From contig NZ_LGJH01000119.1 in the NCBI RefSeq assembly GCF_001298105.1, forward strand, positions 1-41,417: a DNA stretch of 41,417 nt, written 5' to 3'. Position 1 is the first letter of the stretch. Every line of letters starts with the position of its first letter. Origin of the DNA: Novosphingobium sp. ST904. Lineage in GTDB: Bacteria > Pseudomonadota > Alphaproteobacteria > Sphingomonadales > Sphingomonadaceae. Under the pieces are notes generated by a model. That model saw only the letters and a list, made by a program, of their open reading frames with translations. It did not search any database and was not told the origin of the DNA. Position numbers and translations under genes: made by a program. Of this stretch, positions 28,185-37,151 are shown in pieces.

Positions 28185-28781
28185 TCAGGGATTGAAGCGG
28201 CGCATCCACTCCACCAGCACCGGGTCATGGTGCGAGGCAAGGATATGCGAGAGAACCTCGGGCCGTTCGTCCTGCCCCAGCTTGAAAATGCCCGTGCACG
28301 AACGGATTTCCGCGCGAAAGCCGATGATCGCATCTGCCAGTCGGGAATAGCGCCCGCCCAGTTCCTCCTTGCTCCACGGGTCCGGGCGGCAGCGTTCCAT
28401 CTCGTCTATCAGGATCTCCAGCGCAGGCCCGGTCAGTGCATCGTCGAAGCGCAGGTCCGCCGTTATCTTCAGTTGCACATAGTTCCAGGTGGGCGCCCAG
28501 TCGCGAAGGCCCGCGTGCTCGGGCGAAACGTAGCCCTGCGGCCCGGTGAACAGGACATGGGCGGCAGAACGCGCGCGCAAGGCGCGGTGGAGCGGATTGT
28601 GCCGGGCCATGTGCCCGATCAGTGCAGTCAGCTGCCCCTGTTCATCATATTCGCCCACGAGCGGCAGCAGCGATGCCTGAACCTCATTCCCGCCGGCCCA
28701 TGACTGCACCCAGGCGAGCGGGTACCGTTCGATCAGGAAACGGACGTCCTGCGGGCCATAGGCCGCGAATGATTCATTCAA
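28185..28781 (-). CDS. PaiB-like FMN-binding split-barrel protein
   Basis: A 198-residue protein of the PaiB/FMN-binding negative regulator family. Recognisable segments are LIERYPLAWVQSW, LIGHMARHNPLHRAL, VLFTGPQGYVSPEH and the family signature APTWNYVQLKITADL. The C-terminus contains the PaiB-type MERCRPDPWS region and GIFKLGQDERPE, which matches the family's conserved IxxFxxxxxK(x)GQ segment. Members bind flavin and are annotated as regulators or as flavoenzymes; Bacillus PaiB affects protease synthesis. It lies downstream of, and on the same strand as, the amidohydrolase fusion gene, from which a stem-loop separates it. Role here is unknown. Confidence 0.82.
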   Translation of the reverse strand: MNESFAAYGPQDVRFLIERYPLAWVQSWAGGNEVQASLLPLVGEYDEQGQLTALIGHMARHNPLHRALRARSAAHVLFTGPQGYVSPEHAGLRDWAPTWNYVQLKITADLRFDDALTGPALEILIDEMERCRPDPWSKEELGGRYSRLADAIIGFRAEIRSCTGIFKLGQDERPEVLSHILASHHDPVLVEWMRRFNP

Positions 28782-28902
28782 AGCGCTGCTCCTCGTGCAC
28801 GCGGCGATAGATACCGCGCCGATCCGTGCAGTGGGTCAGGCACTGGTCCACCTCAAGGTCCAGTATCGTCAAAAAGCGGGGTCCAGAATGGCGGATGGTC
28901 CC

Positions 28903-28919
28903 AGGCCCCGCCGGGGCCT
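28903..28919 (-). terminator. Stem-loop after the amidohydrolase fusion gene
   Basis: Perfect 7-bp arms AGGCCCC and GGGGCCT with a 3-base loop, about 19 bp beyond the fusion gene stop. No T-run is seen, so termination strength is uncertain. Confidence 0.4.
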
Positions 28920-28937
28920 TCCGCCCCGGCAAAAGGC

Positions 28938-31900
28938 TCAGTACTCGAACGAGGCGGCGTTGCCCTGTGCTTCCTCGAAGGCGGCCGCCGTCTTCATGGC
29001 CAGCGCGACCTCGCTTCCGGACATGCCGGCGAACCACGGCGCCGCCTTCGGCTTACGGCGCGGCCATTGTTCGTCCAGCGTGGCGGCGTCGTAGAGACGG
29101 CCGTTCTGCATCACCAGCTCCAGCGAACGCGTGTTGCGAATGTCGGCCAGCGGGTCCTTGTCCAGCACCAACAGGTCGGCCAGCTTGCCCGGCTCGATCG
29201 AACCGAGATCGAGCGCCCGCCCGATCACCTGGGCCGAGCCGATCGTCGCCGCCTGAAGGATCTGCGCAGGACTGGCCCCGCCCGATGCCATCGCCTCCAG
29301 TTCCCAGTGATAGCTCAGCCCCTGCACAATGCCATGAGCGCCGACGCCCAGCAGACCGCCCGCGCTGCCGATGTCGCTCGCCTGCCGGGCGAACAGGGCG
29401 AACCCCTGCCCGTCCGCACGGTTCCACTGCGCGGAATCCCGTTTTGCCGCGAACGCGAACTCGGGCACGAAGCGGGCAAGCTTGCTGTCGAAGTCGTCCT
29501 GATGCCCGGCTACCATCGCGCCCAGCGGCCCCGGCGCACCGTAGAGCACCAGCATCGTGGGCACCGTGGCGATCCGCGAACGCACCAGCATCTGGATCAT
29601 GTCGTCATGGATCGGCGCGATCGGCAGGCTGTGCTCGTTGCCGGCATAACCGTCGAGCATCTGCGTCAGATCAAGGCGATAGTCGCTCGCGCCTTCCGTC
29701 GTCGGCATCAGGCCCAGCGCCTGCGCCCCTTCGATCAGATGCCGCCGCTCGGCCCGGTCGCCGACCATGTACTCCTTGATGTTCGGCGTGCGGTAATAAT
29801 CCGAATAGCGCCGCAGCGTGGCGATAGCCTCTTCGCGATCGCCCATCGGGCTGGTGCGGAACACGCCCTCTCCGGTCGAGAAGGCGCGCTGCCCGATCAT
29901 GAGCCCGGCGTCGATCATGTCCGCATAGCCGAACACGTCGGGGTCGAAGGTCTGCACGTCGAGACCGGTGGTCACGCCGTAGGCGAGGTTGGCGGCGAAA
30001 TCCCAGTGCCCGATGTCGAGGATACGGCGGCGTGTCTCGAACCAGTGGGCGTGAGCGTCGATGAAGCCGGGCACGATGAACTTGCCCGTCACATCGCGCA
30101 CCTCGGTGCCGTTAGGTACCTTCAAGGTGCCTTTAGGTCCTATGCCGGCGATGCGATTATCGACGATAAGCAGGTCGGCATCGTCGATGACCTCCGCCCC
30201 CTTCATCGTGGCGACCCGCGCGCCGCGCAGCAGCAGCCTGCCCCTCGGAACGTCGCGCGGCAGTTGCACGTCCATCAGCGCACTGCGCGCCCGCGCCTCG
30301 ACGGCAGCCGGTTTCCCGCTTTCGGCGCGCCCAGATCCAGTTGACGCACCGTCGAGCCCACCGACCATACCAGCGAGCGCATGTCCGGCGCCCAGTCCAT
30401 ATAGTCCGCCCCGATCGCCGTAATCCGCCGCGCACCGGACGCCGGATCGCTCACCGTAACGGTCGGCGCCTCGCCCTGCTTCGCCTCCGGCACCGGGACG
30501 AGGTACAGCTGCGAGGCATAACGGACCAGCGCGGTTCGGCCGTCCGCGCTGAGCTGCGCGTTCTTCAGCGGCGCGGGCGCGTCGAAATACTGGCTGTCGG
30601 GCCGCGCGACCAGCTTGACCAGATGGCGGGCCGCGTCCTCAGCCGATGCTGCGCCGTCAACCGGGTGCGAGGAAATCCAGCCATCGGCATAGTAGCGCAC
30701 CCGCCCCGGATCGGCATCGCGCCGCAAGTCCATCGCCGCCCCGACACTGCCGAGCGAGGTCATCACGCCCCCGTCGGCCGGCACGCGCACCAGCGAGGAA
30801 GGCATCGGCCCAAGGCTCTCGGCGGAGCGGTAGAGCCGGTCGTGCTGGCTGGCGCTGAAGGCCACCACCTCCCGGTCGCCCGCCAGAAACAGCGGTTCCG
30901 AGTAATAGGCCGCCTGCGACGTGATGCGGCGCGGCGCGGTCCTGCCATCCGCCGCCGCGATCCAGATATGGCCTGCGTCCTTGGCGGTCCAGGTAACGTA
31001 AGTGACAAAACGGCCATCGTCCGACCAGCTCGGCTGCCATGCGGAACCGGGCACCTCAAGGCGCCGGGGCTTGGCGCCCTTGCGGTTCTCGGCAATGTAG
31101 AGACGGCCCAGGGCGCCGAACACCACGCGCTTGCCGTCCGGCGAAAGACGCGGCGTCTGGATCACGCGGACATGGACGGGGCCCTGATCGATGCGGTGCT
31201 GGCGCCGCAGGTCCGGCCCCATCTCGTGCCGGACGTGCGCCTCGAAGGGGATGTCCGCCAGCGACCCGCTCGCGATGTCGAGCCGCTTCAGACCGCCGCC
31301 CTGCCCCAGGTATATGCTGCGATCGTCGGCGGAAAACACCATGCGGGGCAGCAGGTCCACATAGTATCCGCCGGACTGGCCGTCCGGGTCCAGCGGACCA
31401 TGAACCACGCGGTCCGAGCCGTCCTCAAGGTCTCGCAGGTGCAGGACGGTATGCTGGCCCTCATGCGTGGCATAGGCCAGCAAACGGCCGTCATGCGACA
31501 GTGCCGGGCGCATGGCACCGCCGGGCGTGGTCATGAAAGCCTGCTGCTGGCGGGTCGCCAGATCGAAGCGCACGATCGTCCAGTGCGGCAGCGCCCCGCT
31601 GGTCCATGTGGTTCCCGGCTTGGTGGCGTAGTACAGGCTCCTGCCGTCGGGCGAGGCGACCACGCCCATCGCATTGCGCCGCTCCGGGTGAGGATCATCG
31701 CCGTTCGGCTGCGCCTTGACCAGCACTTCGCGAGCACCGCTCGCCACGTCGAACGAGAGCAGCTCGAACGCCAGCACACCCCAGATCATGCGCGACACGT
31801 AAAGCGTCCTTCCATCTGGCGACCATGCCGGCGAGCCGTAGTGCGGCGCCCCGCTCTCGTCTTTCGACACGCGGCGAGCGTTGCTGCCGTCGGCATCCGC

Positions 31901-32230
31901 GATCCACAGGTTGTCACGCCCGTCACGATCGCTGACGAAGGCGATATGGCGGCCGTCCGGCGAAAACACCGGCTGGGTGTCGAAGGCGGCGCCGGTCATC
32001 ATCGGCCGGGCTTTCCCCCCTTGCACGGGGAGGGCATAGATATCGCCGAGCAAGTCGAACAGGATGGTGTTGCCATCCGGCGCGACATCAAGCGCGGGCC
32101 AGGTGACTTGCCGGGTATCGTATTCGATCACCCGCCCGGTCAACGGCGGTAACGTATCCGCCCAAGCCGCCGGGCTTGCAAGCAGCGCCGCGGCCGTCAC
32201 GATCGCCGAATTCGCCAACCACCTGTTCAC
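28938..32230 (-). CDS. TolB-like propeller/amidohydrolase fusion protein, exported, frameshifted near 30323
   Basis: A periplasmic protein of about 1097 residues when one missing base is restored. The signal peptide (WLANSAIVTAAALLASPAAWA) is followed by a beta-propeller of PD40/TolB repeats (repeated motifs of the form FSPDGRHIAFVSDRDG, WSPDGRTLYVS, LSPDGKRVVFG). A C-terminal amidohydrolase domain follows, with metal motif FIDAHAHW and the ending GSIEPGKLADLLVLDKDPL. The frame breaks in LDLGAP, where GG appears read as G; the next frame continues ESGKPAAVEARARSALMDVQLP. I chose GTG 32230 because AAAGG stands 7 bases upstream. Proteins with this fusion are probably peptidases or dipeptidases for unusual amides. 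It is divergent from nothing close; asnC lies upstream on the same strand. Confidence 0.88.
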
Positions 32231-32347
32231 CGCATCACCTTTCACGTCATAAATCGGGGCACATTCCATTGCGGTCCGGGCACCGCCCGCAAAACATCCA
32301 GTTTGCATCCGGCGAGGGGACCATTGCCGGCGTGCCGGATCGGCCGG

Positions 32348-32785
32348 TCAGACCGTGCTGAGGAGCAGGCTGGTCTCGCTGTTGAGCACCCCGTCGATCA
32401 TGCGCACCTGCCGCAGCACGCGATCGAAATCCGAGAGGCTCGCCGCACGGATGTCGGCGACCAGATCCCAGCTACCGTTGGTTGTGTGCAGGGTGCGGAT
32501 CTCGACGATCCCCCGCAGCTTGCGGATGACCTCGGTCGTCGATTTTCCCGTGATTTCGATCAGCATCACCGCACGGACCGACAAGTCGTCGTAATCGTCC
32601 CGGACGCGGATGGTGAAACCCAGCAACGTCCCGGTATCGACCATCCGGTCCAGACGGCTCTGCACGGTGCCCCGCGCCACGCCCAGGGCATCCGCCATCC
32701 TGGACAGGGACGCGCGCCCGTCCGCCCGCAGATAACTGATTATGCGCCGATCGAGATCATCGGGGATGAATTTTGCAGACACCAC
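32348..32785 (-). CDS. Lrp/AsnC family transcriptional regulator
   Basis: A 145-residue regulator with an N-terminal helix-turn-helix (LDRRIISYLRADGRASLSRMADALGVARGTVQSRLDRMV) and a RAM ligand domain (VRAVMLIEITGKSTTEVIRKLRGI...TTNGSWDLVADI). Such proteins form octamers that bind amino acids. It is divergent from ornithine cyclodeaminase, and a long inverted repeat lies between them, so it probably senses an amino acid and controls that gene. The start is GTG with a weak ribosome site. Confidence 0.92.
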   Translation of the reverse strand: MVSAKFIPDDLDRRIISYLRADGRASLSRMADALGVARGTVQSRLDRMVDTGTLLGFTIRVRDDYDDLSVRAVMLIEITGKSTTEVIRKLRGIVEIRTLHTTNGSWDLVADIRAASLSDFDRVLRQVRMIDGVLNSETSLLLSTV

Positions 32786-32804
32786 GCAGCAGCACTTTCA
32801 TTCA

Positions 32805-32856
32805 TGCAATTTGCCTAATTGGACTATAAAAATTCTCCAAAATTGGGCGAATTGCA
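32805..32856. promoter_or_regulatory. Long inverted repeat between asnC and ornithine cyclodeaminase
   Basis: TGCAATTTGCCTAATT (32805-32820) is mirrored by AATTGGGCGAATTGCA (32841-32856) with only two mismatches in 16 pairs. An inner TTGGA-N12-TCCAA links the halves. A smaller GGCAA-CC-TTGCC follows at 32858-32869. The AT-rich, extended symmetry suits an Lrp-family octamer. Confidence 0.6.
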
Positions 32857-32930
32857 AGGCAACCTTGCCATTTATACCAACAGCGTGCCGCCTTACGATC
32901 CGTCCGGTTCACTTCCCAAAGGACAGATTC

Positions 32931-33980
32931 ATGGCCCCGCCTCCTTCCCCCCTCGCCTTCATTCCCTTCGTCAGCGTCGAGAACATGATGCGCCTGGTGC
33001 ATCATTTAGGGATCGAGACCATGCTGCGTGAACTCGCCGACGCGATCGAGGCGGACTATCTGCGCTGGCCCATGTTCGAAAAGACCGCCCGGCTGGCCTC
33101 CCATTCGGACGAAGGCGTGATCGAACTGATGCCGACTTCGGATGGAGAGGCTTTCGCCTTCAAGTACGTGAACGGTCACCCGAGCAACATCGCCAGGGGC
33201 CTGCAGACGGTTGCCGCGTTCGGCTTGCTGGCGCGTGTCGACACCGGCTACCCATTGCTCCTGGCCGAGATGACCCTGCTAACGGCCCTGCGCACCGCCG
33301 CAACTTCGGCGATGGTCGCGCGCAAGCTCGCCCCGGCGGACTCGCGCGTCATGGCAATGATCGGCAACGGCGCGCAGGCGGAATTCCAGGCGCTGGCGAT
33401 GAAGGCCATCGTCGGCATCGAGGAAGTGCGCCTGTTCGATATCGACCCCGCCGCCACCCGCAAGGTCGCGCTCAATCTGGAAGGGTCCGGTCTCGGCGTA
33501 GTCTCCTGCGAAACCTCGCAGGAGGCGATCGAGGGCGCGCAGATCGTGACGACCTGCACCGCCGACAAGGCCTATTCCACGATCCTTTCCGACAACATGG
33601 TCGGCGCCGGCATCCACATCAACGCCATCGGCGGAGACTGCCCCGGCAAGACCGAACTGCACAAGGACATCCTGTCGCGCGCCTCGACTTTCGTCGAATT
33701 CGAGCCCCAGACCCGCATCGAAGGCGAGATCCAGCAGATGGAAGCGGCCTATCCCGTGACCGAGTTCTGGAAGGTCCTGAACGGCGAGGCGCCGGGACGT
33801 GCCGATGCCCGGCAGATCACCCTGTTCGACAGCGTCGGTTTCGCGGTGGAGGACTTTTCGGCGCTGCGCTATGTACTGGGCAAGCTGGAAGGCACGCAAT
33901 TCTTCCAGCAGTTGGACATCCTTGCCGATCCCGACGATCCCCGTGACCTGTTCGGCATGCTTCAGCGCGCCGCCGCCTGA
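32931..33980 (+). CDS. Ornithine cyclodeaminase family protein
   Basis: A 349-residue NAD-dependent enzyme of the ornithine cyclodeaminase/mu-crystallin family, which converts L-ornithine to L-proline and ammonia. Visible are the substrate Lys region AFKYVNGHP, a Rossmann motif (MAMIGNGAQAEFQALA), a second strand ending RLFDIDP, and the catalytic Asp in IGGDCPGKTEL. The length and the C-terminal ITLFDSVGFAVEDFSALRYV fit true OCD rather than short homologues. The start follows AAAGGACAG. It is divergent from asnC, and an exported amidase follows 104 bp downstream. Relatives act on other imino acids, so the substrate is probable, not proven. Confidence 0.9.
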   Translation: MAPPPSPLAFIPFVSVENMMRLVHHLGIETMLRELADAIEADYLRWPMFEKTARLASHSDEGVIELMPTSDGEAFAFKYVNGHPSNIARGLQTVAAFGLLARVDTGYPLLLAEMTLLTALRTAATSAMVARKLAPADSRVMAMIGNGAQAEFQALAMKAIVGIEEVRLFDIDPAATRKVALNLEGSGLGVVSCETSQEAIEGAQIVTTCTADKAYSTILSDNMVGAGIHINAIGGDCPGKTELHKDILSRASTFVEFEPQTRIEGEIQQMEAAYPVTEFWKVLNGEAPGRADARQITLFDSVGFAVEDFSALRYVLGKLEGTQFFQQLDILADPDDPRDLFGMLQRAAA

Positions 33981-34014
33981 CGGGGAAAGCACGCGCCTGG
34001 ACCCGCACTTCAAT

Positions 34015-34046
34015 GTGATATTGGACCTTTACGGCTCCAATATCAC
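34015..34046. promoter_or_regulatory. Perfect 11-bp inverted repeat upstream of the amidase gene
   Basis: GTGATATTGGA and TCCAATATCAC flank a 10-base spacer. The core TTGGA-N10-TCCAA resembles the TTGGA-N12-TCCAA core in the asnC/ornithine cyclodeaminase gap. It lies about 39 bp before the amidase start. No T-run follows, so an operator is more likely than a terminator. Confidence 0.5.
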
Positions 34047-34084
34047 GGCGAAGAAGCGGCCGCGTTCGATACTGGAGAATGAGA

Positions 34085-35656
34085 ATGGGCGATACGATCC
34101 TCGAACGCGTGACCATGGACCGCAGGACGGTTCTGGCAGCGACCCCCGTGGTGCTTGCCGCCGGCACCGCGCCCGCTCTCGCCGGAGCGCGGCCCAACGG
34201 CTCGGGTCCGGGCGATATCGTCACGATGACCGCAACCGACCTTTCCGCCGCGATCCATCGGCGCGATCTCTCCAGCCGTGAAGTGATGGCCGCGCATCTG
34301 GCCCATATCGACAAGCTGAACCCGCGTTTCAATGCCATCGTCTCGCGCGTGGATGGCGATGTGCTGCTGCGACAGGCGGCAGCGATGGACGAGGATGCCG
34401 TCGCCGGCCGCTTCCACGGTCCTCTCCACGGGTTTCCCCATGCCGTGAAGGACACCGCCCCGGTCAAGGGCATACGCACGACGCAAGGATCGCCGCTCCT
34501 GCGCGGCAATATCCCGACTGCCGACAGCCTGGTGGTGGCGCGGATGCGCCAGGCCGGCGCCGTGTTCATCGGCAAGACCAACGTTCCCGAATTCGCCTTG
34601 GGCTCGCACAGTTTCAACCCCGTGTTCGGGACCACCCACAATGCCTATGCCCACGGCCGTGCAGCCGGCGGCAGCACCGGCGGCGGCGCGGTCGCGCTGG
34701 CACTGCGGATGGTGCCTGTGACCGATGGCAGCGACTTCGGCGGCTCGCTGCGGAACCCGCCCGGCTGGAACAATGTCTTCGGCCTGCGCCCCTCGTTCGG
34801 CCGCGTCCCCTCAGTCCCCAACACCGACTTTTTCTGGCAGAACTTCGCGACATCGGGGCCGCTTGGCCGCACGGTGGCGGATCTCTCCATGCTGCTTTCG
34901 GTCCAGGCGGGTGGCGACAGGAGATCGCCGTTCTCGCTTGGCGACGATCCCGCCATGTTCGCGCGGCCGCTTGACCGGGACTGGAAGGGCGGCAGGATCG
35001 GCTGGCTGGGCGATCTCGACGGCGCCTTGCCGATGGAAGCGGGCATCCTCGACACATGCGCCAGGGCGCTCAAGGCCTTCGAGGCGATCGGCATGAAGGT
35101 AGAGGCGGCCAGGCTTGCCGAACGGGCGCCAGATATGTGGCGCACGGCGAAGATACTACGTCAGTGGTCGGTCGGTGCCGATCTCCAGGCGTTCTACGAC
35201 GATCCGGCCAAGCGCGCGCAGATGAAGCCCGAGGCGATCTGGGAAGTAGAGGGCGGCATGAAGCTGACAGGCCCGCAACTGGCCGAGGCATCTGCCGGGC
35301 GAACCCGCATCTATCAGGCCTTCGACGCCGCCTTCGAACATTTCGACTTCCTTGTCCTGCCCACCGCGCAAGTCTTCCCTTTCGACGTCAAGGAGCGCTG
35401 GCCCACGCAGATCGCGGGGAAGCCGATGGACAGCTACCACCGCTGGATGGAAGTCACCCTGCCCGCGACGATGGCCGGATTGCCTGCACTCGCCGTTCCC
35501 GCGGGCTTCGGCGGCGCACTGAAGCTTCCCATCGGCCTCCAGATCATCGGGAAGCGACACGACGACCTGGGCGTTCTTCAGGTGGGTAACGCTTACGAGA
35601 AGGCATCCCCCTGGATCGCCTCCACGCCGCCGCCGGCACTGCACGGCAGAGGCTGA
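34085..35656 (+). CDS. Amidase signature family enzyme, TAT-exported
   Basis: A 523-residue amidase. The N-terminus carries a twin-arginine-like signal (MDRRTVLAATPVVLAAGTAPALA). The Ser-cisSer-Lys triad is visible: Lys in PHAVKDTAP, cis-Ser in AAGGSTGGGAVAL and the nucleophile Ser in DGSDFGGSLRNPPGWNNVFGLRPS. It hydrolyses carboxamide or peptide-like bonds in the periplasm. ATG 34085 is preferred over 34079 because GGAG then has normal spacing. Lying after ornithine cyclodeaminase and near the amidohydrolase fusion, it suggests use of amides or conjugated amino acids as a carbon and nitrogen source, by inference. Confidence 0.92.
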   Translation: MGDTILERVTMDRRTVLAATPVVLAAGTAPALAGARPNGSGPGDIVTMTATDLSAAIHRRDLSSREVMAAHLAHIDKLNPRFNAIVSRVDGDVLLRQAAAMDEDAVAGRFHGPLHGFPHAVKDTAPVKGIRTTQGSPLLRGNIPTADSLVVARMRQAGAVFIGKTNVPEFALGSHSFNPVFGTTHNAYAHGRAAGGSTGGGAVALALRMVPVTDGSDFGGSLRNPPGWNNVFGLRPSFGRVPSVPNTDFFWQNFATSGPLGRTVADLSMLLSVQAGGDRRSPFSLGDDPAMFARPLDRDWKGGRIGWLGDLDGALPMEAGILDTCARALKAFEAIGMKVEAARLAERAPDMWRTAKILRQWSVGADLQAFYDDPAKRAQMKPEAIWEVEGGMKLTGPQLAEASAGRTRIYQAFDAAFEHFDFLVLPTAQVFPFDVKERWPTQIAGKPMDSYHRWMEVTLPATMAGLPALAVPAGFGGALKLPIGLQIIGKRHDDLGVLQVGNAYEKASPWIASTPPPALHGRG

Positions 35657-35760
35657 TAATCCCGGGCCATCATCGAAGTCGTGGACACGTTCGCTGCCAG
35701 CGGTGGCAGCAAGCTCAGCGGCGCTCGAGACACGCGGCGCTGATGATTTCCGAGCACCTG

Positions 35761-35810
35761 CATGATGAGCGGGCGAATGCGGCTTCCAACGCCCTCTCCC
35801 GCTCATCATG
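35761..35810. terminator. Long inverted repeat between convergent amidase and phosphoesterase genes
   Basis: CATGATGAGCGGG and CCCGCTCATCATG are perfect 13-bp arms around a 24-base loop. It lies 11 bp beyond the phosphoesterase stop and about 105 bp after the amidase stop, so it could be a bidirectional terminator, though no T-run is seen. Confidence 0.5.
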
Positions 35811-35821
35811 TTTACGGATGC

Positions 35822-37119
35822 TTATTTCGCGGATCGCGCAGGTTTGCGGAAACGCGTGCGAAAATCGGTGAGGTCGATAGTGAAATCGTCCGCCTTCATA
35901 TATTCCTCATCTGTCAACTTGGGCTTTTCCTCGGCCTTGTACCACTTGGCATAGTCAGACGCGTCCACGCTATTGACCTTGTAATGCGTCGAATAGGTTC
36001 GCACTTTCACCTGCGGCACCTTCAGGGCGAGGTCGAAAGTCATCAGGCGCAACCAGCCGTCGCCGATTCCCATGCCTGGCTCCAGCTTTGCCCCGGCATC
36101 TTGGCAGTCTGCGCACGGTCCTGATAGTCTGCCAGCACCTGGTAGACCGGATGGCCGAATTTATTGAAGTCCGTGCGGAAGGCCTGCGCGTGTTCGTGTC
36201 CGCAGAGCACCATGAATATCTGATCATGCTGACTGAGGAGCTTGTCCCAGATCATCTGGGGGCTGTTATCCTCCGGATCGGCGGCTGCGTTGTCGATGAT
36301 CGGATTGGCCAGACGTTCGCCGGCGGTGTTCAGGAAGTCATGCATCGAAACGATGGTCGGCAGGCCGGGATATCTGGCGATCACGTCCGCCGCCCACTTC
36401 AGCGAGGCATTGGGTGCATCGAACTGCAGGCCGATGTGCAGGAAGCGATAGCCGCCGGCCGTGAAAATCTGCGCGCTGTCGGCACCGTCGTCATGGCTGG
36501 CGACATACCACGACTGGTCCTTGAAGTACTGCGACTGGTCCGAGAAGACCTTCTTCCAGTTCGACAGGCCACCCGAATGCAGCATGCCTACATCCGCCGC
36601 GCTGCGGACCTGCGCGGCCGGCGGATGGTTCCAATCCGTCCACATCGCATCATAGTCGTGATTGCCGGGCACGACCGAGAACGGCACTTTTCCTGCAATC
36701 ATGTCCCAGCCTTGGCGGACTGTCGGCATTTCGACAGTGTGGACCTTCTCGGTCGGCGCGAAGTGGGCATCCATCATCGGGTTGGGGGCGCGCTTGAAGC
36801 CACGGGCCGCGTGGGCCGGATCGATCATGAGCGACTGGTGCTGCCAGTTGTCGCCCAGACCGTCCACGAAAGCGATATCGCCGCCGGCGCTCTTCAGGTT
36901 GACGGCGACAAAGGCCATCTGGTCGAGGAACATCTTGCTGGCGTCGAATGCAAAGCCCTCACCGGTCTGGTGGGTGTAGTCGACATAGTTCTGCGTATCG
37001 GGGATTACCGCGATGGTGAAGCTGTCGTCGGCCTTGTCTGCGGCTGTCGCAGGCGCGCAAGCAAGCGCCACACCGGTAAGGCAAGTGCAAAGGGCGAGAA
37101 GGCGGGAAAGCGTTTTCAT
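35822..37119 (-). CDS. Secreted calcineurin-like metallophosphoesterase, frameshifted at 36091-36094
   Basis: An exported phosphoesterase of about 432 residues after restoring one base in a G-run. The signal peptide (LLALCTCLTGVALACAPATAA) is followed by the metal motifs IPDTQ (in place of the usual DxH), GLGDNW, PGNHDYD, the later MHDFL and CGHEHA. After AKMPG the next frame continues AKLEPGMGIGDGWLRLMTFD through KVRTYSTHYKVN to the stop at 35822. It is transcribed 32 bp after the TonB receptor gene, so the two probably work together: phosphate release or substrate cleavage in the periplasm, then or after uptake by the receptor. Substrate is unknown. Confidence 0.88.
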
Positions 37120-37151
37120 GATTCCATGGCTCCGAGAGATGTCAGGAAAGG

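Noticed and set aside
30341..32152. 603-residue open frame opposite the TolB-like propeller
   Set aside because: Antisense shadow; the propeller repeats and signal peptide on the minus strand are unambiguous.
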